DNA of 64,000 nt from Mammaliicoccus sciuri (GCF_025561425.1 NZ_CP094824.1:2170001-2234000), one strand, 5' to 3'; numbered from the stretch's first letter, positions 18,377 through 27,037 are shown. The notes: a model not told the origin generated them from the sequence alone. Numbers and translations: made by a program.

Positions 18377-19276
18377 TCAATATGTTGGCTGTGCTTTTAT
18401 AAGCGCAGCCATTTTTAATGAAATTCTTTTAGAATTATAAAATTTTATATATTCATTTATTTGCTTTGTGGCGTGTTTTATATCATTGAATGTTTGAGAT
18501 TTGTCTTTGAATACCTCTGATTTGAGTAACCCCCAAAAGCCTTCCATAGGACCATTATCAATACATCTACCTACACGAGACATGCTTTGCTTCATAGAAG
18601 CATTTTTAATCATCTCTCTAAATAGAACACTCGTATATTGGAATCCTCTGTCGCTATGAAATATAATGCCTTCGGTATTTCTTTTAATTATGGCTTTGTT
18701 AAAGGTATCGTATACAAGCTTATTATTGTTTTGAGATGAGACTACATGGCTGATGACTTTCTTAGCACCTAAATCATAAATAGCGCTTAAATACACTTTA
18801 GATCCATTTTTCAATTTAAATTCTGTCACATCTGTTAACCAGACCTTATTAACTTTACTTGTTGTAAATTTTCTGTTTAGGATATTTTGAGAAGTGATTT
18901 CTGGCTTACTAAGTTTATATTGCCTTCTCTTTTTTCTAATGACAGCTTTTAATACATACTTCTTCATAATTCTATATACGCGTTTATGATTAACCTGGAA
19001 TTTAGTATATAATCTCAGATAAATATAAATTCTTCGATATCCATATATGCCATCATGTTCATGATAAATCCTGAAAATCTCATCTTTTAATTCGTTATTG
19101 AATCTTTCAGATTCTGAAACCTCTCTGTTTTTCCATTTATAATAACTTGCTCTCGATATTTCAAGTGCGGCGCATATCCATTTGATTGGATACTTATCTT
19201 TTAATGCTTCGATTGTCTTGTATGCTGCTATTTGCTTGATTTTCGATTCATCAACTGCCTCTCTATCTCTTCCTGC
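18377..19276 (-). CDS. IS3-family transposase, OrfB part (made as OrfAB by -1 frameshift)
   Basis: Catalytic half of the transposase. The frame is open from 19309 to the stop at 18377; it has no good start of its own, and the natural product is OrfAB, joined at 19276 (about 517 aa in total). The N-terminal part has the HTH_21-like segment 'IYHEHDGIYGYRRIYIYL'. The rve integrase domain has the DDE triad: Asp in 'WLTDVTEF', Asp in 'FHSDRGFQYTS', and Glu in 'GPMEGFWGLLKSE', with 35 residues between the second Asp and the Glu as in IS3 enzymes. Reading only from the first internal ATG (18967) would lose about a third of the protein. Confidence 0.9.
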   Translation of the reverse strand, partial: AGRDREAVDESKIKQIAAYKTIEALKDKYPIKWICAALEISRASYYKWKNREVSESERFNNELKDEIFRIYHEHDGIYGYRRIYIYLRLYTKFQVNHKRVYRIMKKYVLKAVIRKKRRQYKLSKPEITSQNILNRKFTTSKVNKVWLTDVTEFKLKNGSKVYLSAIYDLGAKKVISHVVSSQNNNKLVYDTFNKAIIKRNTEGIIFHSDRGFQYTSVLFREMIKNASMKQSMSRVGRCIDNGPMEGFWGLLKSEVFKDKSQTFNDIKHATKQINEYIKFYNSKRISLKMAALIKAQPTY

Positions 19277-19929
19277 TTTTTTAATACCCCATTCTCCATT
19301 TGGAGAAATTTATTTCTTTGTTCAAGTGCTTTTATTTTTAATTCAAGTTCTTCTTCTCTAGTTAAAGCTTCAACTGGTTTTCCTTTCCCTCTACCATCTA
19401 CTAAACCAATATCACCATGTTTTTCATACTTTTTTACCCAATTATAGACTTGTGAATAGTTAACTTGGTACTTTTCAGCTGTCTTATTAAAGTCTCTATT
19501 ATTTTCAATACAATATTTAGCTATTTCAATTCTCTCTTCAAATGTTGTTTTTCTAGTATTCATAGTGTCTACCTCCAGATATGGAAAATAAGATTTATTT
19601 TCCTTTCCTTCAGTATACTTTACCACCCAATTTTTTAAAGTAGCATGATGTGAAATATTGTAATAGGCTGCTAGATCTGAATACGTCTTATTAGTCTCTA
19701 GATATTCTTTAACAACTTTTTCTTTAAATTCGCGTGTATAGATTTTATTTCGATTCTTATTTATAAGTGCTGTTATACCATGTTGCTTATACACTTTATA
19801 TTTAAATCGAATCACACTATCACTAATATCTAAATTTAACTTATCAATTATATTTTGAAAGGAATAACCCTTTTCATGCAAATCGAAGATTTCCTGATAC
19901 AGTTTAACAGGTAGTCTAGTTTTATACAT
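19228..19929 (-). CDS. IS3-family transposase, OrfA (DNA-binding)
   Basis: 233-aa DNA-binding subunit with three helix-turn-helix-like segments: 'EIFDLHEKGYSFQNIIDKLNL', 'TYSDLAAYYNISHHATLKNWV' and 'DFNKTAEKYQVNYSQVYNWV', then a C-terminal leucine-zipper-like helix (about 190-230, 'LELKIKALEQRNKFLQMENG'), the usual dimerisation element of IS3 OrfA. Near its end the codons TTA AAA AAG contain the A6G slippery heptamer (19276-19282) in the canonical register for a -1 shift into orfB. Expression is from inside the element; ATG start shortly after the right end. Confidence 0.9.
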   Translation of the reverse strand: MYKTRLPVKLYQEIFDLHEKGYSFQNIIDKLNLDISDSVIRFKYKVYKQHGITALINKNRNKIYTREFKEKVVKEYLETNKTYSDLAAYYNISHHATLKNWVVKYTEGKENKSYFPYLEVDTMNTRKTTFEERIEIAKYCIENNRDFNKTAEKYQVNYSQVYNWVKKYEKHGDIGLVDGRGKGKPVEALTREEELELKIKALEQRNKFLQMENGVLKKQEEIERQLMNRKSSK

Positions 19930-19988
19930 AAAAATACCCCCTATAGAGTTTTAGTTTTTTTAATGTCTACTCTATAGGGAATAATACA

Positions 19989-20037
19989 CAGTCTTCGTGC
20001 GTTTCACCCCTATTTTGTACCTTAGCGCACGATATCT
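19989..20037. repeat. Type A hairpin repeats, 3' part of unit 2 and 5' part of unit 3
   Basis: Contains the second arm TCGTGCG of unit 2 (19995-20001), a spacer, and the first arm CGCACGA of unit 3 (20026-20032). Unit 3 is cut by IS256 copy 1 after CGATATCT (20030-20037). Confidence 0.85.
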
Positions 20038-21447
20038 GAATATGTCCATATAATTGTGTAATAAAAAAAGAGCCACATATAGCTCACTTTGGTACAATGT
20101 AATCGACTAAGAAAAAATTGTAGAGGTGACTATATATGACTCAATTAAATGTTAACTTAGATTATGAAGAATTGGCAAGTGCTATTTTTGGAAGTGATAT
20201 GAATGCGTCTATGAAAACAATAGCTATGACTGTCATAAATGCATACATGGAAATGGAAAGAGACAAGTATGTTAATGCTGGATATAAACAAAAGAATTCA
20301 GGAAGAAACGCACAACTTAATGGCTATTATGAGCGTGATTTCCTGATGCCTATTGGCAATCTGACATTAAAAGTTCCAAGAACACGTGACGGTGAATTTA
20401 CAACTGAAGTATTTAATCAATATTCGCGTTCTGACCAATCGCTTATTTTAGCGATGACAGAAGCATACATTAATGGTGTTTCAACTAGAAATGTTAATAA
20501 AATTGTGGAATCCCTAACGGGAAAATCTGTGTCTAAATCAACTGTTTCAGGCGTAATAAAAAACCTAGATCCTGAAATTAAAGAATGGGCTGGTAGACCT
20601 ATTGTTAGTCATCAGTATAAGTATGTATTTGTTGATGCTATGCACATTAAGGTAAGAGAGAATAATAAAATTGTTTCTAAAGGTGTTTATATCACTATGG
20701 GTATCAACGAAAATAGAAAACGCGACATTATTGGCTTTAAAATTTCTAATCAAGAGTCAGAATTAGCTTGGTCAGAGTTTTTTGAAGACTTAAGAATGCG
20801 TGGTTTAACAACACCTGAACTTATTATCTCTGATGCGCATTCTGGACTTATTAAATCTATTAAGTCACAGTTTATTGATTCATCTTGGCAACGTTGTACA
20901 TTCCATTTTCTTAAAAATATTGTAGAGAGATTTCCTAAAAAGAACTCTAAAGAAGCTAGAATGTTACTTAAATCAATATTCCAAGCACCAACATATCGTC
21001 ACGCTGTTCAGCTCAAAGATGAATTCATTGCACAATATGAAAGTAATCCTAAGTATGTGGAAGCTATTAAAATATTGGATGAAGGCTTCGAAGATGCCTC
21101 ACAATTCTATAGATTTCCTGCTCAACATCATAAAAATCTAAGAACTACTAATTCAGTTGAAAATATTAATATGCAACTCAGAAAACGAGAAAAAATAGTT
21201 AAAACATTCCCTAATCTAGATTCAGCTTTTAGATTAATTGGCGCAGTACTTATGGATATTCAAGAAAGATTTGATAAGTCTAACAGACCATTTATCGCTT
21301 AATTAAGCTACTTATTTTTTAAAAAATAAGTAGTGATCAAACAACTATATCTGTTTAAACTTCAAAACAAATATAGTTGTTCGATTCATTAAAAAACCAA
21401 AGGTTGATTACATTCTAAAGATATTACACAAACATATGGACTTGACT
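20038..21447 (+). mobile_element. IS256-family element, copy 1
   Basis: 1410-bp element. Its ends form an imperfect ~25-bp inverted repeat sharing GTCCATAT and TTGTGTAAT. Perfect 8-bp target duplication CGATATCT (20030-20037 and 21448-21455). One transposase gene. After the stop there is a perfect stem CTACTTATTTTTT / AAAAAATAAGTAG and a second hairpin (AACAACTATAT / ATATAGTTGTT), both within the element. Nearly identical to the copies at 34808-36217 and 57406-58815. Confidence 0.97.
20136..21302 (+). CDS. IS256-family (mutator-type) transposase, copy 1
   Basis: 388-aa DDE transposase of the IS256/MULE-like family. The catalytic residues are Asp in 'VFVDAMHIKVREN', Asp in 'IISDAHSGL' and Glu in 'TTNSVENINMQLRKRE', with the C/D-x-x-H-type motif 'WQRCTFHFLKN' typical of this family. 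N-terminal DNA-binding region 'TKSVSKSTVSGV'-like ('GKSVSKSTVSGVIKN'). ATG start with AGAGGTG upstream. Full length; same protein as copy 2, and one residue (Thr for Ala in 'KGVYITMG') different from copy 3. Nothing suggests inactivation. Confidence 0.97.
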   Translation: MTQLNVNLDYEELASAIFGSDMNASMKTIAMTVINAYMEMERDKYVNAGYKQKNSGRNAQLNGYYERDFLMPIGNLTLKVPRTRDGEFTTEVFNQYSRSDQSLILAMTEAYINGVSTRNVNKIVESLTGKSVSKSTVSGVIKNLDPEIKEWAGRPIVSHQYKYVFVDAMHIKVRENNKIVSKGVYITMGINENRKRDIIGFKISNQESELAWSEFFEDLRMRGLTTPELIISDAHSGLIKSIKSQFIDSSWQRCTFHFLKNIVERFPKKNSKEARMLLKSIFQAPTYRHAVQLKDEFIAQYESNPKYVEAIKILDEGFEDASQFYRFPAQHHKNLRTTNSVENINMQLRKREKIVKTFPNLDSAFRLIGAVLMDIQERFDKSNRPFIA

Positions 21448-21522
21448 CGATATCTCTCAGTCTTCGTGCGTGCTCACCCCTATTTCACCCTATAACGCAC
21501 GATATCTCTCAGTCTTCGTGCG
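21448..21522. repeat. Type A hairpin repeats, 3' part of unit 3 and unit 4
   Basis: Starts with the target duplication CGATATCT, then completes unit 3 (second arm 21464-21470). Unit 4 is intact at 21496-21522 (CGCACGA, 13-nt loop, TCGTGCG). The array ends before the oppA terminator. Confidence 0.85.
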
Positions 21523-21550
21523 TGCTCACCCACTAATTTTATCTCCAATA

Positions 21551-21594
21551 TAAAAAGCAGTAGAAACTCATATTTAAGTGAATTTCTACTGCTT
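21551..21594 (-). terminator. Intrinsic terminator after the third oppA gene
   Basis: AAGCAGTAGAAA / TTTCTACTGCTT, 12-bp stem (21555-21566 and 21583-21594), 16-nt loop, then TTTTATATT on the minus strand. Confidence 0.8.
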
Positions 21595-21603
21595 CTTTAA
21601 TGT

Positions 21604-23226
21604 CTATTTTTCAATATAAGCTTCTTTTAATGTAGAAACGCCTCCGAATTGGTGGTTTACTATATTTTTAACGTTAGGTTTTTGAAGTTGTGCTACTCCG
21701 ACTTGATAAAGTGGTACAATACCTGCTTCATTTAATAACATACCTTCAGCTCTTTGTAATTCTGAAAGTCGTTTATCAGGGTCACTTGCTAATGATGAGT
21801 CTGCTGCTTTAATAATACTGTCATATTCTTTATTAGACCAGCCAGTATTATTATGAGAACCGTCTGTTACATAAAGTTCTAAGAATGTCATTGGATCTGG
21901 ATAATCTGGAATCCAGTTTTCTAGTGACATTTCATATTTACCTTTTGATACGAGATCAAGTTTTTGTTTAAATGGTTGTTGTTTAATTTTAATCGTAACA
22001 CCATCTAAATTCTTCTCTAATTGTTCTTTAAAGTATTCAGCATCTCGTTTAGCTGTATCTTTATCATAAGTCATCAGCTCAATTGTAAATTTGTCTTTAC
22101 CTAATGCTTTTTTAGCTTTTTCATAATGTTCTTTTGCTTCTTTAACATTATATTGGTTCGTATTTTTCACACCGTCTTGATACTCTTTACCTTTACTATC
22201 TTTAACAAAATCTTTTGGTACAAAGTTATCTGTTGGAATAGAACCGTTATTTAAGTTATTTTTCACGTATGCTTCTTTATCAATTGCTTTAGCAAATGCT
22301 AATCTAAAGTCTTCATTCTTGAATTCAGGTACTGTATCTTCATTTAATTTGAAGTAATACGTTACAGTATCTAATTCTGTATGAAATGCTTTGTCATCTT
22401 TATATTTCTTAACTTGTTCTGCTGGTAAATCTACAATATCTAATTTATTCGTTTCATATAAATTTACAGCTGTTGAAGCTTCTTTAACGACTTTATAATT
22501 TACTTTGTTTAATTTAACTTTATCTTTATCCCAGTAATCATCATTTTTTTCTAACGTAACTTTATCGTCTGTTTTCCATTCAGTCATTTTAAATGGTCCA
22601 TTATATAAAGTTGTTTTAACAGTTGTACCATACTTGTCACCTTGTTTTTTAACGAATTTTTCATTTTGTGGCATAAATGTACCGAATGACAATAATTCTT
22701 TATAGTATGGTAATGATTTCGTTAGTTCAAATTCTAATGTGTGATCATCTACTGCTTTAACACCAAGTTCTTCAGGCTTTTTATCTCCTGAATTAATTTC
22801 TTCTGCATTTTTAATATCGTATAAGATATATGCATATTCAGATGCAGTATCTGGATCTACAACTTTTCTCCAAGCAAAGACAAAATCATGTGCCGTTACC
22901 GGATCGCCATTTGACCATTTTGCATTATCTCTTAATTTAATCGTCCACTTCTTACCATCGTTCGTAATTTTCGGATCACCTTTTGCTACTGCTGGTATTG
23001 CTTTATCATCTTTATCTAATGTGTAGAGACCTTCCATTGTTTGGAAGAACATATCAAATGATAAACCATCTGTTGCCATAGCTGAATCCATCGTGGGGAT
23101 ATCACCATTGATTTGTAAATCTAATGTTTCATCACTCTTACCTTTACTACCGCCACCCGATGAACATGCACTCAATACGAGTACAGCTGCTAACATCATT
23201 GTTAATACTTTAAATATTTTCGACAT
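21604..23226 (-). CDS. Oligopeptide ABC transporter substrate-binding lipoprotein (OppA paralogue 3)
   Basis: Extracellular peptide-binding lipoprotein (SBP_bac_5, cluster C). 540 aa from the ATG at 23224-23226, preferred because AGGGG lies 9 nt before it; an ATG three codons upstream sits too close to that SD. Type II signal peptide with lipobox L-S-A-C ('AAVLVLSACSSGG'), so lipid-anchored on the outer face of the membrane. SBP_bac_5 features: 'DIPTMDSAMATDGLSF', 'WTIKLRDNAKWSNGDPVTAHDF' and 'WIPDYPDPMTFLELY'. Closely related to the two OppA genes upstream. Only 35 bp (44 bp by the chosen starts) follow paralogue 2, so the two are co-transcribed. Presumably works with OppBCDF, with its own peptide preference. 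Confidence 0.93.
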   Translation of the reverse strand: MSKIFKVLTMMLAAVLVLSACSSGGGSKGKSDETLDLQINGDIPTMDSAMATDGLSFDMFFQTMEGLYTLDKDDKAIPAVAKGDPKITNDGKKWTIKLRDNAKWSNGDPVTAHDFVFAWRKVVDPDTASEYAYILYDIKNAEEINSGDKKPEELGVKAVDDHTLEFELTKSLPYYKELLSFGTFMPQNEKFVKKQGDKYGTTVKTTLYNGPFKMTEWKTDDKVTLEKNDDYWDKDKVKLNKVNYKVVKEASTAVNLYETNKLDIVDLPAEQVKKYKDDKAFHTELDTVTYYFKLNEDTVPEFKNEDFRLAFAKAIDKEAYVKNNLNNGSIPTDNFVPKDFVKDSKGKEYQDGVKNTNQYNVKEAKEHYEKAKKALGKDKFTIELMTYDKDTAKRDAEYFKEQLEKNLDGVTIKIKQQPFKQKLDLVSKGKYEMSLENWIPDYPDPMTFLELYVTDGSHNNTGWSNKEYDSIIKAADSSLASDPDKRLSELQRAEGMLLNEAGIVPLYQVGVAQLQKPNVKNIVNHQFGGVSTLKEAYIEK

Positions 23227-23270
23227 GTAACTCATCCCCTAAGTTTATATTTAGTTAAACTACCGATTTG

Positions 23271-24911
23271 TTACTTTTGAACATAAGCGTGTTTTAAATC
23301 TGTATCTCCACCAAACTTATGTCTTTCAATATCTTTCACATAACTTTGCGTTAATCTTGCATTACCTTGTTGATAAATAGGCACAATAACCGCTTCATCT
23401 AACAATAACGATTCAGCATCTTGCATAACTTCAACACGCTCTTGTTCTTTATCTAACAATTTATCTCCCACATCGTTAATTTTGCTATCATATTCTTTGT
23501 TTTTCCAACCTGTTTCATTCATTACATTATCGCTTGTAAATAATTCTAAGAATGTCATAGCATCTGGGTAATCAGGACCCCATCTACCGAATGAAATTTG
23601 ATAATCCATGTTTGATTCTAGTTTTAATTTTTGCTTATAAGGCTGTTGTTTTACTTTAATTGTTACACCTGGTAAGTTTTGCTCAATTTGCTCTTTAAAG
23701 TATTCAGCATCTTTTTTAGCGTTATCTTGGTCATAAGTTAATAATTCAAAAGTAAATTCATCTTTACCAAGTTCTTTCTTAGCAGCTTCTAAATGTTTCT
23801 TAGCTTCTGCTTTATTGAATTTATTATCTGTTTTAACACCTTTAGTATAGTCTTCTCCTTTAGTATCCTTTACAAATTCTGTAGGTACTAATGAGTTTGC
23901 TGCTTTAGAACCATTGTTTAAATTACTCTTAACATATTGCTCTCTATCAATTGATTGTGCGATTGCCATTCTTAAATCTTTATTTTTGAATTCAGGTACA
24001 TCTTTTTGATTCATTCTCATAAAGTAAACTCTTGATTCAAGTTCTGTGTTATAAGCTTTATCTTTTTCATATTTCTTAACATTTTCAGCTGGGATAAGCG
24101 CTTCATCTACATCCCCTGCGTTATACATATTTAGAGCTGTTTGAGGCTCTTTAACAACTTTAAAATTCACACTATCTAGTTTCACATTACCTTTATCCCA
24201 ATATTCTTTGTTCTTAGTTAAAGTATAATTATCTTCTGTTTTCCAGTCAGATAACGTAAATGGTCCATTGTATAGTGTATCTTCAGCCGTTGTACCGTAT
24301 TTATCGCCTTTTTCTTTTACGAATTTTTCATTTTGCGGTAAAAATGAACCGAATGACAATAATTCTTGGTAATAAGGTAATTCACGATTAAGTTTAATTT
24401 CTAATGTCTTATCATCAATCGCTTTAACACCTAATTCTTCAGGTTTCTTGTCACCTTTGTTAATATCTTCGGCATTTTCAATATCAAACATAATAAATGC
24501 ATATTCAGAAGCAGTCTTTGGATCAACTAATTTACGCCAAGCATATACGAAGTCATGCGCAGTAACTTCATCTCCGTTCGACCACTTTGCATCTCTTAAT
24601 TCAATCGTCCAAGTCAAACCGTCTTTAGACTTTTTAGGATCACCCTTTGCAATGCCCGGAATCGCTTTGTCATTTTTGTCTAACTTATACAACCCTTCCA
24701 TCGTATTATTTAAAGCATCAAAAGACACAGCATCTGTTGCTAAAGATGAATCCATTGATGGAATATCCGAAATAGAAATTAATCGTAACTTTTTGCCATC
24801 CCCTGCAGAACCGTCACTTTTATCCTTTCCGTTTCCACCACTACATGCCGATAAAAGTAAAATTATCGACAGAAAAACTAAAAAACTCCACCTTGCATGT
24901 TTGTTTTTCAT
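23271..24911 (-). CDS. Oligopeptide ABC transporter substrate-binding lipoprotein (OppA paralogue 2)
   Basis: Second of three tandem OppA-type lipoproteins, 546 aa from the ATG at 24909-24911 (AAGGGG 8 nt upstream; another ATG two codons earlier is too close to it). Lipobox L-S-A-C in 'FLSIILLLSACSGG'. The fold signature is the same as in its neighbours ('DIPSMDSSLATDAVSF', 'AKWSNGDEVTAHDFVYAW', 'WGPDYPDAMTFLELF'). One residue is missing relative to the paralogues in 'WTIELRDAKWSNG' (no Asn before Ala-Lys). It has its own promoter and a CodY-like box, so this OppA pair can be expressed apart from oppBCDF. Ligand specificity cannot be read from sequence. Confidence 0.93.
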   Translation of the reverse strand: MKNKHARWSFLVFLSIILLLSACSGGNGKDKSDGSAGDGKKLRLISISDIPSMDSSLATDAVSFDALNNTMEGLYKLDKNDKAIPGIAKGDPKKSKDGLTWTIELRDAKWSNGDEVTAHDFVYAWRKLVDPKTASEYAFIMFDIENAEDINKGDKKPEELGVKAIDDKTLEIKLNRELPYYQELLSFGSFLPQNEKFVKEKGDKYGTTAEDTLYNGPFTLSDWKTEDNYTLTKNKEYWDKGNVKLDSVNFKVVKEPQTALNMYNAGDVDEALIPAENVKKYEKDKAYNTELESRVYFMRMNQKDVPEFKNKDLRMAIAQSIDREQYVKSNLNNGSKAANSLVPTEFVKDTKGEDYTKGVKTDNKFNKAEAKKHLEAAKKELGKDEFTFELLTYDQDNAKKDAEYFKEQIEQNLPGVTIKVKQQPYKQKLKLESNMDYQISFGRWGPDYPDAMTFLELFTSDNVMNETGWKNKEYDSKINDVGDKLLDKEQERVEVMQDAESLLLDEAVIVPIYQQGNARLTQSYVKDIERHKFGGDTDLKHAYVQK

Positions 24912-24928
24912 AAACATTTCCCCTTATT

Positions 24929-24995
24929 CAATTTTTGAAAATTCAGTCATTTCTGAACTTTCTTCAATTATAATGTTAATTTGTTTATGTCGCAA
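24929..24995 (-). promoter_or_regulatory. Promoter of the oppA2-oppA3 unit with CodY-like box
   Basis: Minus strand: -35 TTGCGA (24990-24995), 17-nt spacer, -10 TATAAT (24967-24972). A CodY-like box, 12 of 15 matches with a perfect GAAAATT half (24929-24943, CAATTTTTGAAAATT on plus), lies between the promoter and the start codon, where binding would block elongation. Confidence 0.6.
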
Positions 24996-25020
24996 CCTAA
25001 GTAATCAAGAAATACAATTT

Positions 25021-25224
25021 TTAGGATTTAGTATAGATTTCGTAAGAATAATTATTAAATATTATAAAATAAACCCTACAAATTTTGAATTTGTAAGGTT
25101 TATTCTCAGATTTAGATTTGGATTGTTTAATATTACTACCTTTTTCATCTTTATTATTACTACACGCTGACATAATAAGCATCAATGAGACAACTATCAT
25201 AAATATGACTTTGTATTTTTTCAT
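25021..25224 (-). CDS. Small putative lipoprotein, possibly a truncated remnant
   Basis: 67-aa frame with a convincing type II signal peptide ('MKKYKVIFMIVVSLMLIMSAC', lipobox L/I-M-S-A-C) and a strong SD (AGGAGG), followed by a short Lys/Ser/Asn-rich tail that recalls the linker after the lipobox of OppA proteins. From about codon 40 the reading frame runs straight through an intrinsic terminator hairpin (25068-25104), so most transcripts would end inside the frame. In another frame a TAA lies at the start of the hairpin; a frameshift from a once slightly shorter lipoprotein is one explanation, a decayed oppA copy another. Lies between oppA1 and oppA2. Whether it is made is uncertain. Confidence 0.45.
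   Translation of the reverse strand: MKKYKVIFMIVVSLMLIMSACSNNKDEKGSNIKQSKSKSENKPYKFKICRVYFIIFNNYSYEIYTKS
25068..25104 (-). terminator. Intrinsic terminator inside the small lipoprotein frame
   Basis: Minus strand: AATAAACCTTACAAAT / ATTTGTAGGGTTTATT (16-bp stem with one G-T pair), 5-nt loop, then TTATAATATTT. Confidence 0.7.
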
Positions 25225-25270
25225 TTTTAATGCGCCTCCTCATTATTGTGTCAAACATCGCGAATATATA

Positions 25271-25304
25271 AAGAAAAGCAATCAATGTTTCCATTGATTG
25301 CTTT
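25271..25304 (-). terminator. Intrinsic terminator after oppA1
   Basis: AAAGCAATCAATG / CATTGATTGCTTT, perfect 13-bp stem (25275-25287 and 25292-25304), 4-nt loop, then TCTTTATATA on the minus strand; 9 nt past the oppA1 stop. Confidence 0.8.
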
Positions 25305-25313
25305 CATTCACTT

Positions 25314-26984
25314 TTATTTAGCTCCAGCGATTTCTACTTCTTTAAGTGAGTAGTCACCACCGAATTTATGTGGTTGCCAGTTTTTAACGTATGGTTGACG
25401 TAAACGTGCAACACCTTGTTGGTAAAGTGGCCCAATTGAAGCTGAGTCTAAGAATTTAGTTTCAGCATCTTGTAATAATTTAGTACGTTTAGCACTATTT
25501 TCCTCTTTTAACATTTCATCAGAATTAGCTTCTTCTAATGCTTTATCATACTCATCATTTGAATATCCAGTTTGGTTATGTGGACTATTTGACTTAAATA
25601 AATCTAAGAATGTAGTTGAGTCTGGATAGTCAGGACCCCAACCAGCAAATGAAATGTCATAATCGCCTTTAGATTCTAATGCTAATTTTTGTTTGAACGG
25701 TTGTTGTTTAATTTTTAAAGTTACACCTGGTAAGTTTTTCTCAACTTGTTCTTTAACGAACTCAGCTGCTTTTTTAGATTCATCAGCATCATAAGTTAAT
25801 AACTCTATGTTGAATTTATCTTTACCAGTTGCTTTTTTAGCTTTTTCTAATAATTTCTTAGCTTCTTCTTTGTCATAGCCTAATGGAGATTTAACGCCAT
25901 CGATGTAGTCTTTACCATCTTTGTCTTTAACGAAATCTTTAACCATTAATTTATCTGAAGGAACAGAACCATTGTTTAATAATGATTTAACATATTTGTC
26001 TTTATCAATAGATTTTGCGAATGCTTTTCTTAAATCTTCATTTGCTAAATCTTTATTCTTAGTTTTGTTAATTCTAAAGAAATAGTTAGAAGAGTTTAAT
26101 TGAGTAGAGAAGTCTTCTCTATCTTTGTATTTTGTAACGTTTGAAGCATCTAATCCAACAGAATCTAATTTACCAGTTTGGTACATGTTAATAGCTGTTT
26201 GTACTTCTTTTACAACTTTATAGTTAACTTCTTTAAGTTTAACTTTGTCTTTATCCCAATATTCTTTGTTTGGTACAAGCTTCCAGTTATCTTCAGTTTT
26301 CCATTCTTTCATCATGAATGGACCGTTTGATAATGTAGCATCAGCAGTAGTCCCGAATTTCTTACCTTGCTTCTCAACGAATTTTTCGTTTTGAGGCATG
26401 AATGAACCGAAAGCAAATAGACTTTGCATCCAAGGAACGTCTTTAACTAATTTAACTTCTAAAGTATGATCATCAATTGCTTTAACGCCTAATTCTTCAG
26501 GTTTTTTCTTACCTGCAGTGATGTCTTTAGCATTCTCGATGTTTTCAAACATGTATGCATATTCAGCTGCTGTGTCTGGATCTACAGTTCTTTGCCAAGC
26601 ATAAACGAAGTCATGCGCTGTAACTGGGTCACCATTTGACCATTTTGCATTGTCTCTTAATTTGATAGTCCAAGTTTTACCGTCTGCAGATTTTTCAGGA
26701 TCTGCTTTTGCAACACCTGGTGCAGGATTATCATCTTTATCTAATACATATAATCCTTCTAAAGTTTGGTTAAACGTAAAGAATGATACTTGGTCTGTTG
26801 CTAAAGATGAATCCATAGTTGGAATATCTGATGATGAAGATAAGTTTAAGACGTTTTCAGATTTTTCGCTCTTAACGCCGCCTTTACCACCTTCGTCACT
26901 TTTAGAACCGCCACCACTACATGCTGCTAACGTTAAAACAGCTGCAACGAGTATTGACAATAATACCGAAATCTTCTTCCTCAT
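25314..26984 (-). CDS. oppA: Oligopeptide ABC transporter substrate-binding lipoprotein OppA (paralogue 1)
   Basis: Peptide-binding lipoprotein of the Opp importer, 556 aa. Signal peptide with lipobox L-A-A-C ('VLTLAACSGGG'), then a Gly/Ser/Lys linker and the SBP_bac_5 domain ('DIPTMDSSLATDQVSFF', 'WTIKLRDNAKWSNGDPVTAHDF', 'WGPDYPDSTTFLDLF'). It follows oppF by 186 bp, matching the oppBCDFA order of the staphylococcal Opp3 locus, the main nutritional peptide importer. Own promoter plus CodY-like box in the oppF-oppA gap, so it can be made in excess over the permease, as usual for binding proteins. ATG with AAGGGGG upstream. Followed by a strong terminator. Confidence 0.95.
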   Translation of the reverse strand: MRKKISVLLSILVAAVLTLAACSGGGSKSDEGGKGGVKSEKSENVLNLSSSSDIPTMDSSLATDQVSFFTFNQTLEGLYVLDKDDNPAPGVAKADPEKSADGKTWTIKLRDNAKWSNGDPVTAHDFVYAWQRTVDPDTAAEYAYMFENIENAKDITAGKKKPEELGVKAIDDHTLEVKLVKDVPWMQSLFAFGSFMPQNEKFVEKQGKKFGTTADATLSNGPFMMKEWKTEDNWKLVPNKEYWDKDKVKLKEVNYKVVKEVQTAINMYQTGKLDSVGLDASNVTKYKDREDFSTQLNSSNYFFRINKTKNKDLANEDLRKAFAKSIDKDKYVKSLLNNGSVPSDKLMVKDFVKDKDGKDYIDGVKSPLGYDKEEAKKLLEKAKKATGKDKFNIELLTYDADESKKAAEFVKEQVEKNLPGVTLKIKQQPFKQKLALESKGDYDISFAGWGPDYPDSTTFLDLFKSNSPHNQTGYSNDEYDKALEEANSDEMLKEENSAKRTKLLQDAETKFLDSASIGPLYQQGVARLRQPYVKNWQPHKFGGDYSLKEVEIAGAK

Positions 26985-27037
26985 ATAGCTTTTCCCCCTT
27001 GTTTTCTTTCTCCTGAGTAATCAGAAGAGTTATTATA

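Larger units (their letters stand above)
18340..19988 (-). mobile_element. IS3-family (IS150-like) insertion sequence
   Basis: 1649-bp element with ends TG...CA. The terminal inverted repeats align as TG-N7-CCCT-N5-AGTAGACA on both sides, followed by a similar A-rich stretch. A 3-bp direct duplication CAG flanks it (18337-18339 and 19989-19991), and excising the element restores a perfect type A hairpin unit. It carries orfA and orfB joined by a -1 frameshift site. Ends, coding frames and frameshift signal are all intact, so it may be active. Confidence 0.9.

Noticed and set aside
18340-21447. Composite transposon or genomic island formed by the IS3 and IS256 copies
   Set aside because: Each element has its own target duplication inside the repeat array and there is no cargo between them; the flanking genes are conserved core genes.
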